A DNA stretch of 64,000 bases from Cerrena zonata (Eukaryota > Basidiomycota > Agaricomycetes > Polyporales > Cerrenaceae), in contig JASBNA010000001.1 in NCBI GenBank assembly GCA_038087015.1, forward strand, positions 2,294,001-2,358,000, written 5' to 3'. How positions within the stretch are numbered: position 1 is the stretch's first letter; each line of letters starts with the position of its first letter. The position numbers and the translations under genes are program-made. A model generated the notes under the pieces. That model made no database searches. It had not been told where the DNA came from and saw only the letters and a program-made list of their open reading frames with translations. Shown here one piece after another: positions 34,752 through 45,500 of this stretch.

Positions 34752-35640
34752 TCAATGTTCCAATGCAACATTGATACTAATAGCTGGTGGACCAGGTTCA
34801 GACTGCACAGCAGTTACAGCAACCTGGAGTTTACCAGGACATGGTTCACCAGGTATACCCTCATTGCATTGGCAAGAGAATACAACCCCCAAGCAGTGAC
34901 CATGGTTGGTTTTGAACTGTTTTCGAGGTAAGCTGTAGATACAAATTAGTACAGAAGTTGGCATGAACAAAAGAAAAGTGCATACATAAATGGCAAAAAT
35001 GACTTTGCCTTTACTTCCAATGAGATCTCATTCAGGAGTGTTTCACTGATGAGTGGAAAATGTGGGTATCTTGTAATATCCAAGGGACGGGTTACAACAC
35101 CCTTGAAATTGATTGTAGCTGCTGGCTGGGAAGATGTGGAGGGTCGAATGGAGTTTGTGATTCCAGCGAGATGGTATAACAGGTCATTTATATGTTGATA
35201 TTCATTAGTGCTGGTTGATGTTTTTGGTAGGATGATGATGTTATTTGGGTTAGCTTGAGGATTAGGATGCACCTCCTGCAATGGATCTGAATTCCTAGAG
35301 AAAAGGGGGGTAGCATGACAAGGATGTTCTTGCAAATCACCAGGGTCACTAGTGCAGTGGGGTCCAGATGAGTTCAACATCACAGACTCTACCTCCTTTT
35401 CATCAAGTTCATCTCCAACAGGATCTGAAAGCCCATCCATTGCAAGAGAAGGAGAAGCAGCTGTCTTGAAGTGCTTGTGCCTGTTAAGTGCATCAAACCT
35501 ACATTTACCACAGTACAAGAGGTTAACCTTCTCTGTGATAAAGGACTGTTCACATCCTGCACATTGAGTGTATTGGCCAGGTGCAGGGGTCTCATGATCA
35601 GGTTGACCCTCTGCAACACTGTCAGGGGTGGTGGAAGTGA
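34441..35640. other. CpG-depleted island
   Basis: Counting by eye, these 1,200 bases contain four CG dinucleotides (in the lines starting 34921, 35041, 35101 and 35161) and none in 35221-35640. Neighbouring coding lines typically show three to six per 60 bases. TG and CA are abundant. The edges are sharp at both ends. The island covers the 3' flank, the last exon and roughly the C-terminal two thirds of the main exon of the minus-strand gene at 34752-36336. Confidence 0.85.
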
Positions 35641-36336
35641 CGGGAGTCAAAGTTTCCCAAGTAGGAACTGATTTGCGTTCAGATGCACCTGCGCTCGGCA
35701 AGCGTTTGCGATGAGAGGTTGAAACAGAGGGAGTTGGGCTCCCTGCCCTTTGTTTGCCTCTTGCTATCTCAGAAAGGTGCATGTGATGATGTCCAGCACT
35801 GCCCTCTTGATGAGAACTGGATCTTGTCTGTTGTCGCTGACGTTTTCGTGGAGGTCCAACCCTGGGAGATTCAGTCTCAGGGCTGTGCCTGAGTTTCTTG
35901 TGTTGGTTTGAGGGACTAGTATTATTGGGGCTAATGATATTCATCTCATCAGCTTCAGCTACAGGTTGGTCTTAGTATTAGAGTTAGAATGGATTACCAG
36001 AAGGACAGAACCATACCAGGGCTTGCTTTAGATGTATAGCTATGTTGGCTTGGGGCGGCTGAAATAGCATCCCCAGTGGATGATGGTGTAGTCATATTCG
36101 GACGGAGATGGGAAGTTGAATGAGTGGAGAGACTATCATTTGATTGCACTAAGGAACAATCCTGGCTAGTTACATACAATGTCCAACATGAAAGAAAGAT
36201 AATTGATACGTACATCCTGGACGGGGTTTAGTGACTATATCTACAAATACCTTGGACGGGGTTCTCGCCGGTGCAGGCGGGCGAGAAGCCTTGCCCGCAC
36301 TAGCGTTTACGTATCTGGGTCTGCCTCTGTGAGACA
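34752..36336 (-). CDS. Zinc-ribbon-like protein with C-terminal CxC...CPG module, paralog 1
   Basis: Unrecognised protein of about 440 aa. The start at 36336 gives MSHRGRPRYVNASAGKASRP; a 70-nt intron leads to QSNDSLSTHSTSHLRPN, another to AEADEMNIISPNN. The long exon is disordered and basic (PPRKRQRQQTRSSSHQ), then has QCAGCEQSFITEKVNLLYCG and KCRFDALNRHKH, a C-x2-C...C-x2-C ribbon-like site. A final intron joins AKSFLPF to ILPRKQFKTNHGHCLGVVF, then SCQCNEGIPGEPCPGKLQV, ending ISINVALEH. The order of ribbon, linker, helix-like block, CxC and CPG is repeated in the gene at 39808-41700 (CDCLN...PLCPGRITLH...ILKIEHTTH), so the two are distant paralogs. Most of the gene lies in a CpG-depleted island, suggesting past cytosine methylation. 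Frame and splice sites are nevertheless intact. Function unknown; nuclear role guessed from basic patches. Confidence 0.65.
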
Positions 36337-36805
36337 TAGTAAGCGTATCGGACACAAGCAAAGCACTACGGGGTAGGGCAAAAGTTGGTTTCTTTAGTAG
36401 ACATAATCCGACCAAGTACTCACCTTCCAGGTTGTGGAGGCACCTATGGGGGAATAATCAGAGGATGTGAATTTCAGAGTTCGACGTTCAACGCCCAGGA
36501 ACAAAGGGCAAACCAGCTCGCATTCAAATGAGCGCAACGGTACGCGTCGTCACAGATCTCACGTACTTACTATTGGCGCTCACGACGTAGCTCAAGTCAC
36601 CTTTCGTCATGACCGTGACCTTCTCATTCATCAGCTTACCTGCTCCCGAGTTCAACAGAGGAACTTTCAGTAGTTCGAACTGCGCGAAAGACTCCAGAGA
36701 CTTGGGTGGTTCCTATAATTGACCGGCGAGTACGTCTTTTGTATATGGTCACCGGTAGTGCAATGTATTTACGCCGATATTTTCCAGTAATTTTAGTTGG
36801 TCATA
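36337..36805. promoter_or_regulatory. Bidirectional promoter region (paralog 1 / ARH1)
   Basis: A 469-bp interval between divergent starts. CpG content is normal here, in contrast to the neighbouring island. One ACGCGT hexamer is present at 36542-36547. No gene supported. Confidence 0.4.
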
Positions 36806-38361
36806 ATGCCCCCCATAAAATTGGCCATAATCGGAGCTGGTCCATCTTCGTTCTATGTAGCCTCTCGACTATTGGCTTCGCTCCCTCCTTCCAGCCCGCA
36901 TCATTCCGCTCTCCGGATACATATGTACGATCGGTTATGGGCACCACACGGACTAGTACGGTATGGCGTTGCGCCTGATCACCCCGAGGTCAAGGTATGC
37001 ATTTTTTACAGCTCATGTTTATGGCCAAATATTGACCGAGGCCTTCGACATAGAACTGTACACACAAGTTTGACGATGCAGCCTCTGATCTGCGTTTACA
37101 ATTCTTTGGAAACGTTAATATCATAACAACACCTCCTATTGCTCCGGTACCAGGATCCGTCATGTTGCCTCTAAAGTCCCTCATCTCCCATTATACGCAC
37201 CTTTTGTTATCTTCTGGCTGTACCCTTCCCACTCTCCATCCCGCACTTCCTCCCTCGGATGATTGCGTCTCAGCCCTTTCTTTGGTGCATTGGTACACGC
37301 AACATCCATCTGTTGTGCACAAACCTCCCCCGCCACTAGAAAAATACAAACACGTTAGCATCATCGGTCAAGGAAATGTTTCTTTGGACGTTGCTCGCAT
37401 GTTGCTTACACCCCCTTCAACCCTGGAGAAATATGACGTCCCGGAATCAGTTTTAGAAGTCTTGCGACGGTCTTCGATCAAGCATGTTTCGATTCTTGGT
37501 AGACGAGGTCCTCTCCAGGCGGCTTTCACTACGAAAGAACTGAGGGAAATGATGAACTTGGAAGATTCATCTATGGTCCCTATTGATCATACACACTTAG
37601 CAATACCAGAGGGTACGAAACTGACGAGGCAGCAGAGTCGTACGATGCAACTACTACAGAAGGGTTCTAAAAACAAGCCGGGGCTCGACTTCCAAGACCT
37701 GGTCGTTGGACTTCTTCGCTCCCCGACAGGACTCGCACCGCCACTCTCTTCCTTAGCCTCTCCATCCCTACCATATACACTCTCACTGGCCCACAACGAA
37801 CTTTCTCCTGAAATGCGAGCGATCCCCACCGGCGAAACCTCTACTCTACGTACCTCTATGGTTGTAACTGCTCTTGGACATCAAGCTGAACCAACAATAC
37901 CTTGGTATGACCCTTCCTTACGCCATGTCCGCGCGGTTGGTAGCCGAGTCGTAAATGAGACAGGACATACCATGAAGAATGTATACGCAAGTGGTTGGGC
38001 TGCCATGGGTGCTCGCGGTGTATTGGTCAGTACGATGATTGATGCTTACGGCGTTGCGGATACCATGCTTGCCGATTCATTCCCAGAGCAGTTCTATAAA
38101 GAGGGTGACGCTCTGCGCTCTGCGACCGATGGGGGTTCATTAGGAGATCTATCAGAGGTCATGGCTAAGGAGGCTGACCTGGACAGCGTACCTGAAGAGG
38201 TACTCGATGCTAAAGCGACTGGTAATGTAACGGACTACAATGATTGGAGGATGATTGACCAGGAAGAGGTCAGGAGGGGTGAGAAGCTAGGGAAAGAACG
38301 AGAGAGGATGAACTGGGAGGATGCGAAGGCATTCTTGGGTCGTATGGGAGGCTCATTATAA
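36806..38361 (+). CDS. ARH1: Mitochondrial ferredoxin/adrenodoxin-NADP+ reductase
   Basis: A flavoprotein of the mitochondrial matrix that passes electrons from NADPH to ferredoxin for Fe-S cluster, heme A and coenzyme Q synthesis. Two exons: the first ends APDHPEVK at about 36993, and a 59-nt intron joins it to NCTHKFDDAASDLRLQFFGN. The FAD-binding Rossmann motif is KLAIIGAGPSSFYVASRLL, with Ser where PAG is usual. YGVAPDHPEVK is the family hallmark. The NADP-binding motif is SIIGQGNVSLDVARMLL, followed by VSILGRRGPLQAAFTTKELR. The C-terminal FAD site includes NVYASGWAAMGARGVLVSTM. The stop is at 38361. Only a very short N-terminal extension precedes the Rossmann strand from this ATG, so a mitochondrial presequence is not obvious; an upstream exon could exist. 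Confidence 0.92.
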
Positions 38362-38781
38362 TCTACTTACCTTGGTATTATTCAAATGTATATTACACCA
38401 ATCTAAACACTCTACTCCGTCTGTGATGATCTTAATTTGACCAGCAGAATATGTTGTGTATGCTCAGGGGCTTGAGTTGTGCTATAATTAGTGCCCGGTC
38501 AACTCCGACGTCTATGTGACATATGGAGACACTCCAAGTTTGGAACGGATATTGATCCACGTCGTGGCTCTCCTTTTGCCTTGGCAGTCCTCTGATTCAC
38601 ATCGACGCCGTTGTTACGTATCTATTCTTGCCTTCTGCCACCATCTTATTTGACACTGTAGACTAACGACCCACTCTAAATCACTCATTTCGCGTTGGAC
38701 AGCTGGATACTTCCCTTCGCAAATTGATTACCCATTCAACACTTCCTCAATCACCGAATTTCGTTTATAGTCGCTTCAAAA
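38362..38781. other. Intergenic
   Basis: 3' flank of ARH1 and 5' flank of the five-exon small membrane-protein gene. No repeat or RNA gene seen. Confidence 0.5.
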
Positions 38782-39374
38782 ATGGCAACTTGGTAGGTAT
38801 CACTTGAAATTCACCATTTGATTCTGCCTACTAAACGTAACCTTGGGCATTGCTTATTTTAGGTCGGATTACTTTTCACTTGCACTCGTACGTGACATCA
38901 CCCCTGTTCGCTTGTCGGTGGGCCCTCGGACGAGCTAACATCTTGGTTTACCAAAGACACTCTTGATATTCGCTGGTGTCGCCTATTTCGCTTCATACAT
39001 TTATGGACAGCTAAACGAGACAAAACAATGGTCGAAAGAACGGTAAGTAGTACACAGAAATGACAGCTAGTGATGACATCATCGACATCGGCCCATCACA
39101 CCGTCACTCACTGGCACGGGCGTTTTACAGACTTCAACGCAAGGGAGTCAACATATCAAAAACTGGTGTATCCTTGAAACGAAAAACTCGCCTTGCCAAT
39201 AGAGAAGAGTACTTTGATGCAACACAAAGGTGTGTCAAGTCGGAGTCTTCATTGAACGATAGCTTGACTTTAATGAACATGTTATATAGGAAAGTTGTAA
39301 AAGCGCTGAACTCTGCACGCTATGGCCCAGCTGGTGAAAGCAGTATGCACGAGGAGAGCCCCCTCGCAAGATGA
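38782..39374 (+). CDS. Small single-pass membrane protein, five exons
   Basis: A hidden gene reconstructed from five short exons, 38782-38792, 38863-38887, 38957-39042, 39131-39229 and 39290-39374. All phases agree and the last exon ends in TGA. The 101-aa product starts MATWSDYFSLAL, has one hydrophobic helix (TLLIFAGVAYFASYIYG) at about residues 13-29, then a basic, hydrophilic tail (WSKERLQRKGVNISKTGVSL, KRKTRLANREEYFDATQRK) and a Ser/Glu-rich end. The first exon is only 11 nt. The third splice acceptor is AAAG, weaker than usual. Consistent phase over four introns, a sensible membrane anchor and a GTAGGT/GTACGT/GTAAGT/GTGTGT donor series support it. I do not recognise the family; location in the ER or another endomembrane is a guess. 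Confidence 0.65.
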
Positions 39375-39807
39375 CTGTTTCTCAAGTTTGAGTGATCACA
39401 AGTGATGTGGTTTCACTGAGGAAGTCAATTTGACCCAGGGGATATGGTCGGTGTTTGAGTAGGATACTCTGAAGATGTACACAAGAACCCATTAATTTAT
39501 TGGTTGTAGATGTAATTTATGTGTCATGTTATGTTATGTTTGACTTGGGAAGATCGGAACTTACAAACTCAGACTCAAAGCTCAGAGTATGACCAGCCTC
39601 AAATTATGATCAGGAAAACAAGACAGCTTGCATTACATATACTTGGTACATTATCAAGAATTACTCAGTAGAAACTACAAGTACATAGTGTTAGGTATAT
39701 ACATCCAATTTAATGTAGCTTTGCAAGTGAGACGCGTGGTGGTGTAATACAAAAAGTTACCCAATATGTAGCAATGCGGTGAAGCAACAAGGAAGCAAGA
39801 AGGTTCT
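39375..39807. other. Intergenic, CpG-poor and A/T-rich
   Basis: Between convergent genes. The lines from 39361 to 39720 contain about three CpGs in 360 bases, a milder echo of the island at 34441-35640; this stretch also lies 3' of a member of the same paralog pair. A short ATGTT tandem occurs near 39525-39540. No gene seen. Confidence 0.45.
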
Positions 39808-41700
39808 TTAATGAGTTGTATGTTCTATTTTCAAAATGACCTGATCAGCAGAAATTGTGCCAGATTTCATATCCCTTCGTACTTTCTGCATGTGCAGAGT
39901 AATACGTCCAGGACACAAAGGACTACCAGGGTAAGACACTCCGGTGATATTCAAGCAATCGCATTTGACCGAAACTGTGTAACTTAACTCATCCGAGAGA
40001 AACAATGGCGGGATACCTCTGCTATAGGAGGTAGTGAGTGTGAATATAAGGTAGATATATAATGGGGAAGAATAGAATATGACCCACTGGATGGAAAGAC
40101 CAGCTTTCTGGACCAAGTTCTCGATGATCGATTGGGCATTGGAAGCGAAGAACTCCGTCGTTGAGCTAGAAATAGTGGTGAAATGACCCACAAAGTCGGG
40201 CACTTTTTGATACCCGGAACGCCTGAGTTCTCCCATGTGCGAGGCAACCGCCATGCATAATACATCCAAGTTCTGGTATTGAGGACCTAAAGACGGATTG
40301 AGAGGCTCGTGATGTCTTGATTTCTTCATTGGACGTTCACCGGTCGGTAGGCCAATATTCGCTGGATATTCGGGCTCCGTCCCGCCTGGACCAAGCTGTC
40401 CAGAACGACGCAACTTTTGCATCCATAGTTTGAACCGCTGCATTTGAGCTGGAGAAGAGTGAGAGGCTACGGCAGGCGGCATGGGAGTGGGATTTGTCAT
40501 TGACATGCTGGAAGGAGCGGGCTTATAGGCAATGAATGAAGGGTTCATGCTTTGATATGTGATCAAAGCACTACTGTGCGGCGGAGCATTGAGATGCTGT
40601 GGCGCAGGTTGCCCAAACGAGGTAACACCAAGGGGAGGAGGGGTATAAAACGAGTTGGTTGAATTTAGTCCTATCTGAGTCGGTAGTATGCCGTCTGTCG
40701 TATTCGCAGTTAGGGTGACACTTTGCCCTAGGTTGCTGGAAGCAATTTCCAGTGTATCAGGTGGAAGGCCGTTAGGAGCCAAGACGGCTTGTTTCTGGAG
40801 GTCTCTCTTCTTTCGTGAGTTGGCTCGACTCTTCTCTCTGCATAGATCACAAGAACGGTATTTATGATCATGCAACAGCATAGCGCGACAACCCGAACGT
40901 GAACATTTCCGAGATGCTGCTGCTTCCAAATCACCAAGGACAATCACTGAGTCATGGTCAAGTTCCATCTCCTCGTCATCAGAAGTTGGAATAACTTCGA
41001 TTACAAGAGGAGTTTTCGGCTTCTCTTTGGGAATGGTTGACTGCGGCATGGTAGGTTTGCGTCCTGGCTTCGTCATCGACTTGGGGAATATATCGTCCCT
41101 GGTGGAAGAGATCGAGGTGATCGACCCGGGACGCGATACAGCAGCATTCGCCAAGCTCGAAGACCTGATTTTATCCGCCAGGTTAGAGGTTTTGGAAGCA
41201 GAGTTGACTGAAGGTCTCGGAAGGTAAGTAGACTTTGGAGTGCCTAATGATCTATTGACTTTCGGAACAACGACTGATGGCACTGTTCTCTTCCTGAATG
41301 AAAGTCCCAGGTTGCGGAGTGATAGACTAGCGGCTGAAAATGATGTGGAGAGAGAATCACTAGGCTTGACTAGGGATGCACGCGGTTTGGTACGGTATGC
41401 GGATGGTGAAGGGGAGCGGGGAGAGGCTCCCGGAGTGGTGATATACGAACTAGTTGAAGCCTGACTAGCGTTAAATGGGTTTCTGGGAGGTGCATGAGTC
41501 GGGGTCGCCCAGGCAGGCAACGTTTTAGAATCCTTTCCGGTGCCAAAGGAGAAACCTTTAGAACCGAAGGCCGAGCGGTTGACCGAGGGCGAATCGACTT
41601 TTGTGACTACATTGAAACCCTTGTCTTTCGTAGAGGTCTTCCTCCGTTTGGAAGAAGAGCTCTTTTGAGACAGAAAGTCAATGTTACGTGTTGTAGACAT
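39808..41700 (-). CDS. Zinc-ribbon-like protein with C-terminal CxC...CPG module, paralog 2
   Basis: An open frame of up to 630 aa. The N-terminal half is disordered and Ser/Pro/Lys-rich (SSSKRRKTSTKDKGF). An acidic stretch (VIPTSDDEEMELDHDSVIVL) precedes a Cys-rich block RKCSRSGCRAMLLHDHKYRS joined to CDLCREKSRANSRKKRDL, a basic zinc-ribbon-like site. After a Pro-rich linker comes MAVASHMGELRRSGYQKVPD and a helix-like segment, then SVKCDCLN and SPLCPGRITLHMQKV, ending ILKIEHTTH. A 66-nt in-frame intron with GTGGGT donor and TATAG acceptor probably lies near 40026-40091, because it would remove an odd hydrophobic insert and falls where paralog 1 also has an intron. Shares domain order with the gene at 34752-36336 but is not CpG-depleted. 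Function unknown; the ribbon plus basic tail suggests nucleic-acid or chromatin binding (inference). Confidence 0.75.
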   Translation of the reverse strand: MSTTRNIDFLSQKSSSSKRRKTSTKDKGFNVVTKVDSPSVNRSAFGSKGFSFGTGKDSKTLPAWATPTHAPPRNPFNASQASTSSYITTPGASPRSPSPSAYRTKPRASLVKPSDSLSTSFSAASLSLRNLGLSFRKRTVPSVVVPKVNRSLGTPKSTYLPRPSVNSASKTSNLADKIRSSSLANAAVSRPGSITSISSTRDDIFPKSMTKPGRKPTMPQSTIPKEKPKTPLVIEVIPTSDDEEMELDHDSVIVLGDLEAAASRKCSRSGCRAMLLHDHKYRSCDLCREKSRANSRKKRDLQKQAVLAPNGLPPDTLEIASSNLGQSVTLTANTTDGILPTQIGLNSTNSFYTPPPLGVTSFGQPAPQHLNAPPHSSALITYQSMNPSFIAYKPAPSSMSMTNPTPMPPAVASHSSPAQMQRFKLWMQKLRRSGQLGPGGTEPEYPANIGLPTGERPMKKSRHHEPLNPSLGPQYQNLDVLCMAVASHMGELRRSGYQKVPDFVGHFTTISSSTTEFFASNAQSIIENLVQKAGLSIQWVIFYSSPLYIYLIFTLTTSYSRGIPPLFLSDELSYTVSVKCDCLNITGVSYPGSPLCPGRITLHMQKVRRDMKSGTISADQVILKIEHTTH

Positions 41701-42500
41701 ATTCTATACACGATAAGGACATAAGCAAAAGCTTTGTCTGCATTTATTAGAGAGGGTAGCTTGCCTTGTGTACCACGACCGTCTGATTCTATTTCTTTGG
41801 TAAACAAAGCGTTGAAAGGTAACCTGTAGGGCACAGTACACGTTACTCCACGTAAGCCATAGACTCAATAGTGCACATTGGGACTAACACGTTGCTTTCG
41901 AAGAAAACGCGAAGACCGTGGCAAGCTTCGAATGTCTAAGTGCTGAGCGCAATTTCAGGGTTACTTGGCTCTACTCGTCACATTTACAAACAACTCACAT
42001 GGTGATGACGTATATATCGACAGCCAGGATTCGTGAATATGCAGCTTTCTGAGACTATGTCGCGTTCATATAGAGGTTCGCTGAGCGTGGCGGAGGTGGA
42101 TCGTAGTCACTTTAAGCTTCAAGTTAAGTGCACTAACGCGAGACACGCTTTCGGGAAGACGGCCCGATTTACCTCAGTTGCTTGAGTACCGAGAGTGCTA
42201 GAGGTTTAGGGTCGGCCAGACAATACGACATACACTATGAAGATACTAATAATCTTAGCAGTTGATATTACAATATGAGTACTAACTGAAAATACTGGCA
42301 AGCAATGCATGGAAAACATAAACATGGAAAATACACGAAACAGTTTCAAAACAGAGCATAAGGAGTATCGAAAACAAACTACAGGAAATCAGCAAGACAT
42401 GGTCAACGACACTCAGATAAAAGGAATATCGTTCCTTAGCATGGGGACATACAATATAAACTCCACAGATGAAAAGTTGCCTCCGGCTACCGTGCAAATT
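41701..42500. other. Intergenic, 0.8 kb
   Basis: Upstream of paralog 2 and downstream of the DUF262 gene, both on the minus strand. Only random ORFs. No repeats seen. Confidence 0.5.
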
Positions 42501-45500
42501 TCATCGTGGATGTGTAGGGTGGTAGCCGTAGCCTCTTCTAGGACTCGATCCTCGACCACGATACCTCTGAGGAGACCTCGATCCTCGCTGGCCTCTGTAA
42601 CCCCGGTCTCTATCTCTTCCGTCCCAACGTCCGCCAGAACGACCTCGTCCTCTGTAATCGCCTCCAAATTCTGGATAATCACGAGTTGGAGAGTCACTTG
42701 GCTCGCAACGTCTATATTCATCCAGTCCACCTGAGTCTAGACGTTGGCGATTCCTGGATGGACTCCAGGGAGGTGGATAACGTTCCACTATTGGGCTTTC
42801 GCGCTTGACTGGATGACCTGTATGAGCTGGTATTGCGAGGGTGGATGCTATATCCGATCTGGGTGCTGTTGGCGGTGAAATGTTTGGTCGTTGAGGAAGT
42901 ACAGGTGTTGTTGGAGGTAAACATGATAAGGGTGCGTGTGGTGAAAAATGCTCTTGCTTTGCCTGAATTGGGCTTGATCGTGCTTCGTTCGGTGCAGCCT
43001 GCTCAAGCGTATCACCACCCGCGAGTGACCGCAGTTGAACCGGCGTGGAAGGACGGGTGACTACTGGGCCGGGCTGCGCGGCTGCTGGGAAGGATACACC
43101 ATCGTTGGTACTCTGCTGGATAGAGGAAATGTGAGCACTGACCGCAGATGACTGCCTCAGGAATGACAATGGATTGCTTGACAGTTGTGTATCTGTATCG
43201 GAAGGCAATACCGTAGGTTGAACATTCTCCATTGGAGTAGGTTCTGGTGCCGATGGGACGTTATTACCGGATGTGTTTGCAGATACTTGAGTCTCTGTGG
43301 TCATTGGCTGCTCTGCATCGCTTTGTACAGGTGGGGTGGTGCTATCCTGTTGGGAAGGTGCTATAGCAGAGGAAGGTTCGGTAGGGATAGGCATAGTAGC
43401 GGGAGCGGGAGGGTCAATATCCATCTTTTCGTCCGGTTTCGGGGATGGCTTGCGCGAGATACTAGGCGTTAGATGGTCTGGAGGTATCTTCCTCAAACGA
43501 GGATCTGTGGTTGCAGCAGCAGTGTTATGCGGAGTCCCAGACGCCGGAGGTGAATGAGATTGGGAGTAAAGGGCCACAATGGTTTTGATTTGCTGTTCAC
43601 TGACTTGTTGACCATCTGGAAGGGTTATTGCTCCTGTCCCAGGTTGCGCAGAGGGAGCCGGAGACTCAGAGTGAGGAACGGATGGTAGCGGCTGAGGGAG
43701 TGGCGGTTGACTGATAGGCTGGGGTTGAGGTTGCTGGACAAAGGACAGAGTAGGTTGAGATGGAGTAATAGGGGTGGGTGGTTGCGATATACTACTTTGT
43801 CGGCGTTGCCTTTGGTCTTCCTTAGCTTTTCGGATTGCGGCGAGTCTATCCACCTTCGGAGCAGAATTCAAAGATGTCTTTGATAAAGGTTCAGTTTTTA
43901 TCGTCAGAGGTGGGACGGAGGGCGGTCTTGAGTTAGGAACGGATGGTGGCTGAGAAATGTCTCCTCCAGGTGATGATGGACGGGCCCGCTTCTTCGGCGC
44001 GCTACCATCCTTCTCACGTTGTAAAGGAAGCCTGGAACTACTTGCTTGACTAGATGAGGATGCCTGTGCTCGCACCGGAAGTTTCTTTGAGGGTAGAGTT
44101 GAACTCGAAGGAGTCGGCTTGGGAGGTGACGTTTTTTCCTTCTTCGCCACGACACTTTGAACTGTAACACCAGATCCCACCCGAGATCTAGATGAAGTAG
44201 GTACGGCCGTAGTCGATGCTGATTTTCCGAGAGGTTGACTTCGCTTAGCTACTTGGGTGTCGACTCCTTTGGACGCCGGGAGTTTGGACTTGTCAGATGA
44301 AGGCTTCGAGGATTTAGCAGTCTTTGATTCATCGGTTATCTCGTCCCGCTTTCGTTTTAATTTCTTCCGCTTCTTCAAAAATTCCACTGCAGAGATGTCA
44401 TCATCAGCCTTTTCCTTCTGTTTCTTCATCTCGTTCTTGATGAAGGTGATCATCGTATTCGACACTCGGGTGTTCGATCGGATATCTTCATGCTGTCCCC
44501 GGACGTTGGCACGCATCCGTTTGATAGCAGTAGAGAGCTGTGCCATAGTGTGTGTTAATTTGCAACGATGTATCAGCACCGCGCTCATGGTGAATTCGAC
44601 TGGGGAGACCTTGAGTCCCTGGAAAGGAGCATTGTACTTTGTGTCCTTAGCAAGAATCAGGAAGATATCAAAGGTTTCCATGACACCCTTCCTTAGACTC
44701 TCGTCTAGGTTCTTAGTATCGTGGAGCCACCTGTCCAAGATCGGAGAAGAAGGGAACTTAACAGTGGGCTTGGAGTCGATGAGGTAGATCATGGAAGCGA
44801 TGCATTGGAAGTCTCGGCCACGACCATCACTCCACTCGAGATATTTACCGAAGCCGTCTTCTCCAGATATCTTGCGTTGTACATCACGCGCAAGCTCAGG
44901 GTATGGACCGATGAGCGCTTGCATGCGTTCTTGATATAGACAATCTTTGAGCATGTAAAAATATTATATGTATATTTGACATACCTGCAGCTGTGAGTGC
45001 GACGCCGAGCTGAACACGCTTAATGTCCCGGCCACATAAGCCCAAGCCCACTCAGTCGAGGTAAGACTTACCTGGAAGATTTCTCTTTCTTGATCATCTG
45101 ACAAAGTGTCATACTCGACACACGGGATCTGTTTGTTCTCAAACTGCATCATGTACTGCCTGGGGAGTATGGGCTTCCTGGGGCCTGATGGTTGCTTGAA
45201 CCATAGCTTGTCTCCGTTATGGCTGAAAATCATAAGGTGAGTTTCGTGTTGGTCTTTAGGCATGATACACTCACGAATCTTTGTCTGTGAGAAGGAAGTA
45301 GTTGGTAAATGGACGGGCACCATAGTAAACTAAAGAACGACTTACGAGGAATCTACGTATAAATTGAATTATCAGGGGAATAAGCTGGAGGAACGGTTGG
45401 TTGTATTTGAAAACGAACCTTTCCTTCCATGAATCTAGAATCTGCATGAGTACTTAGAACGGCGTAGCCTTCTCCTGAGACATACCTTAATATTGATGTC

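Noticed and set aside
43185..44787. Plus-strand ORFs opposite the DUF262 gene
   Set aside because: Antisense shadows of a Ser/Pro/Lys-rich disordered region.
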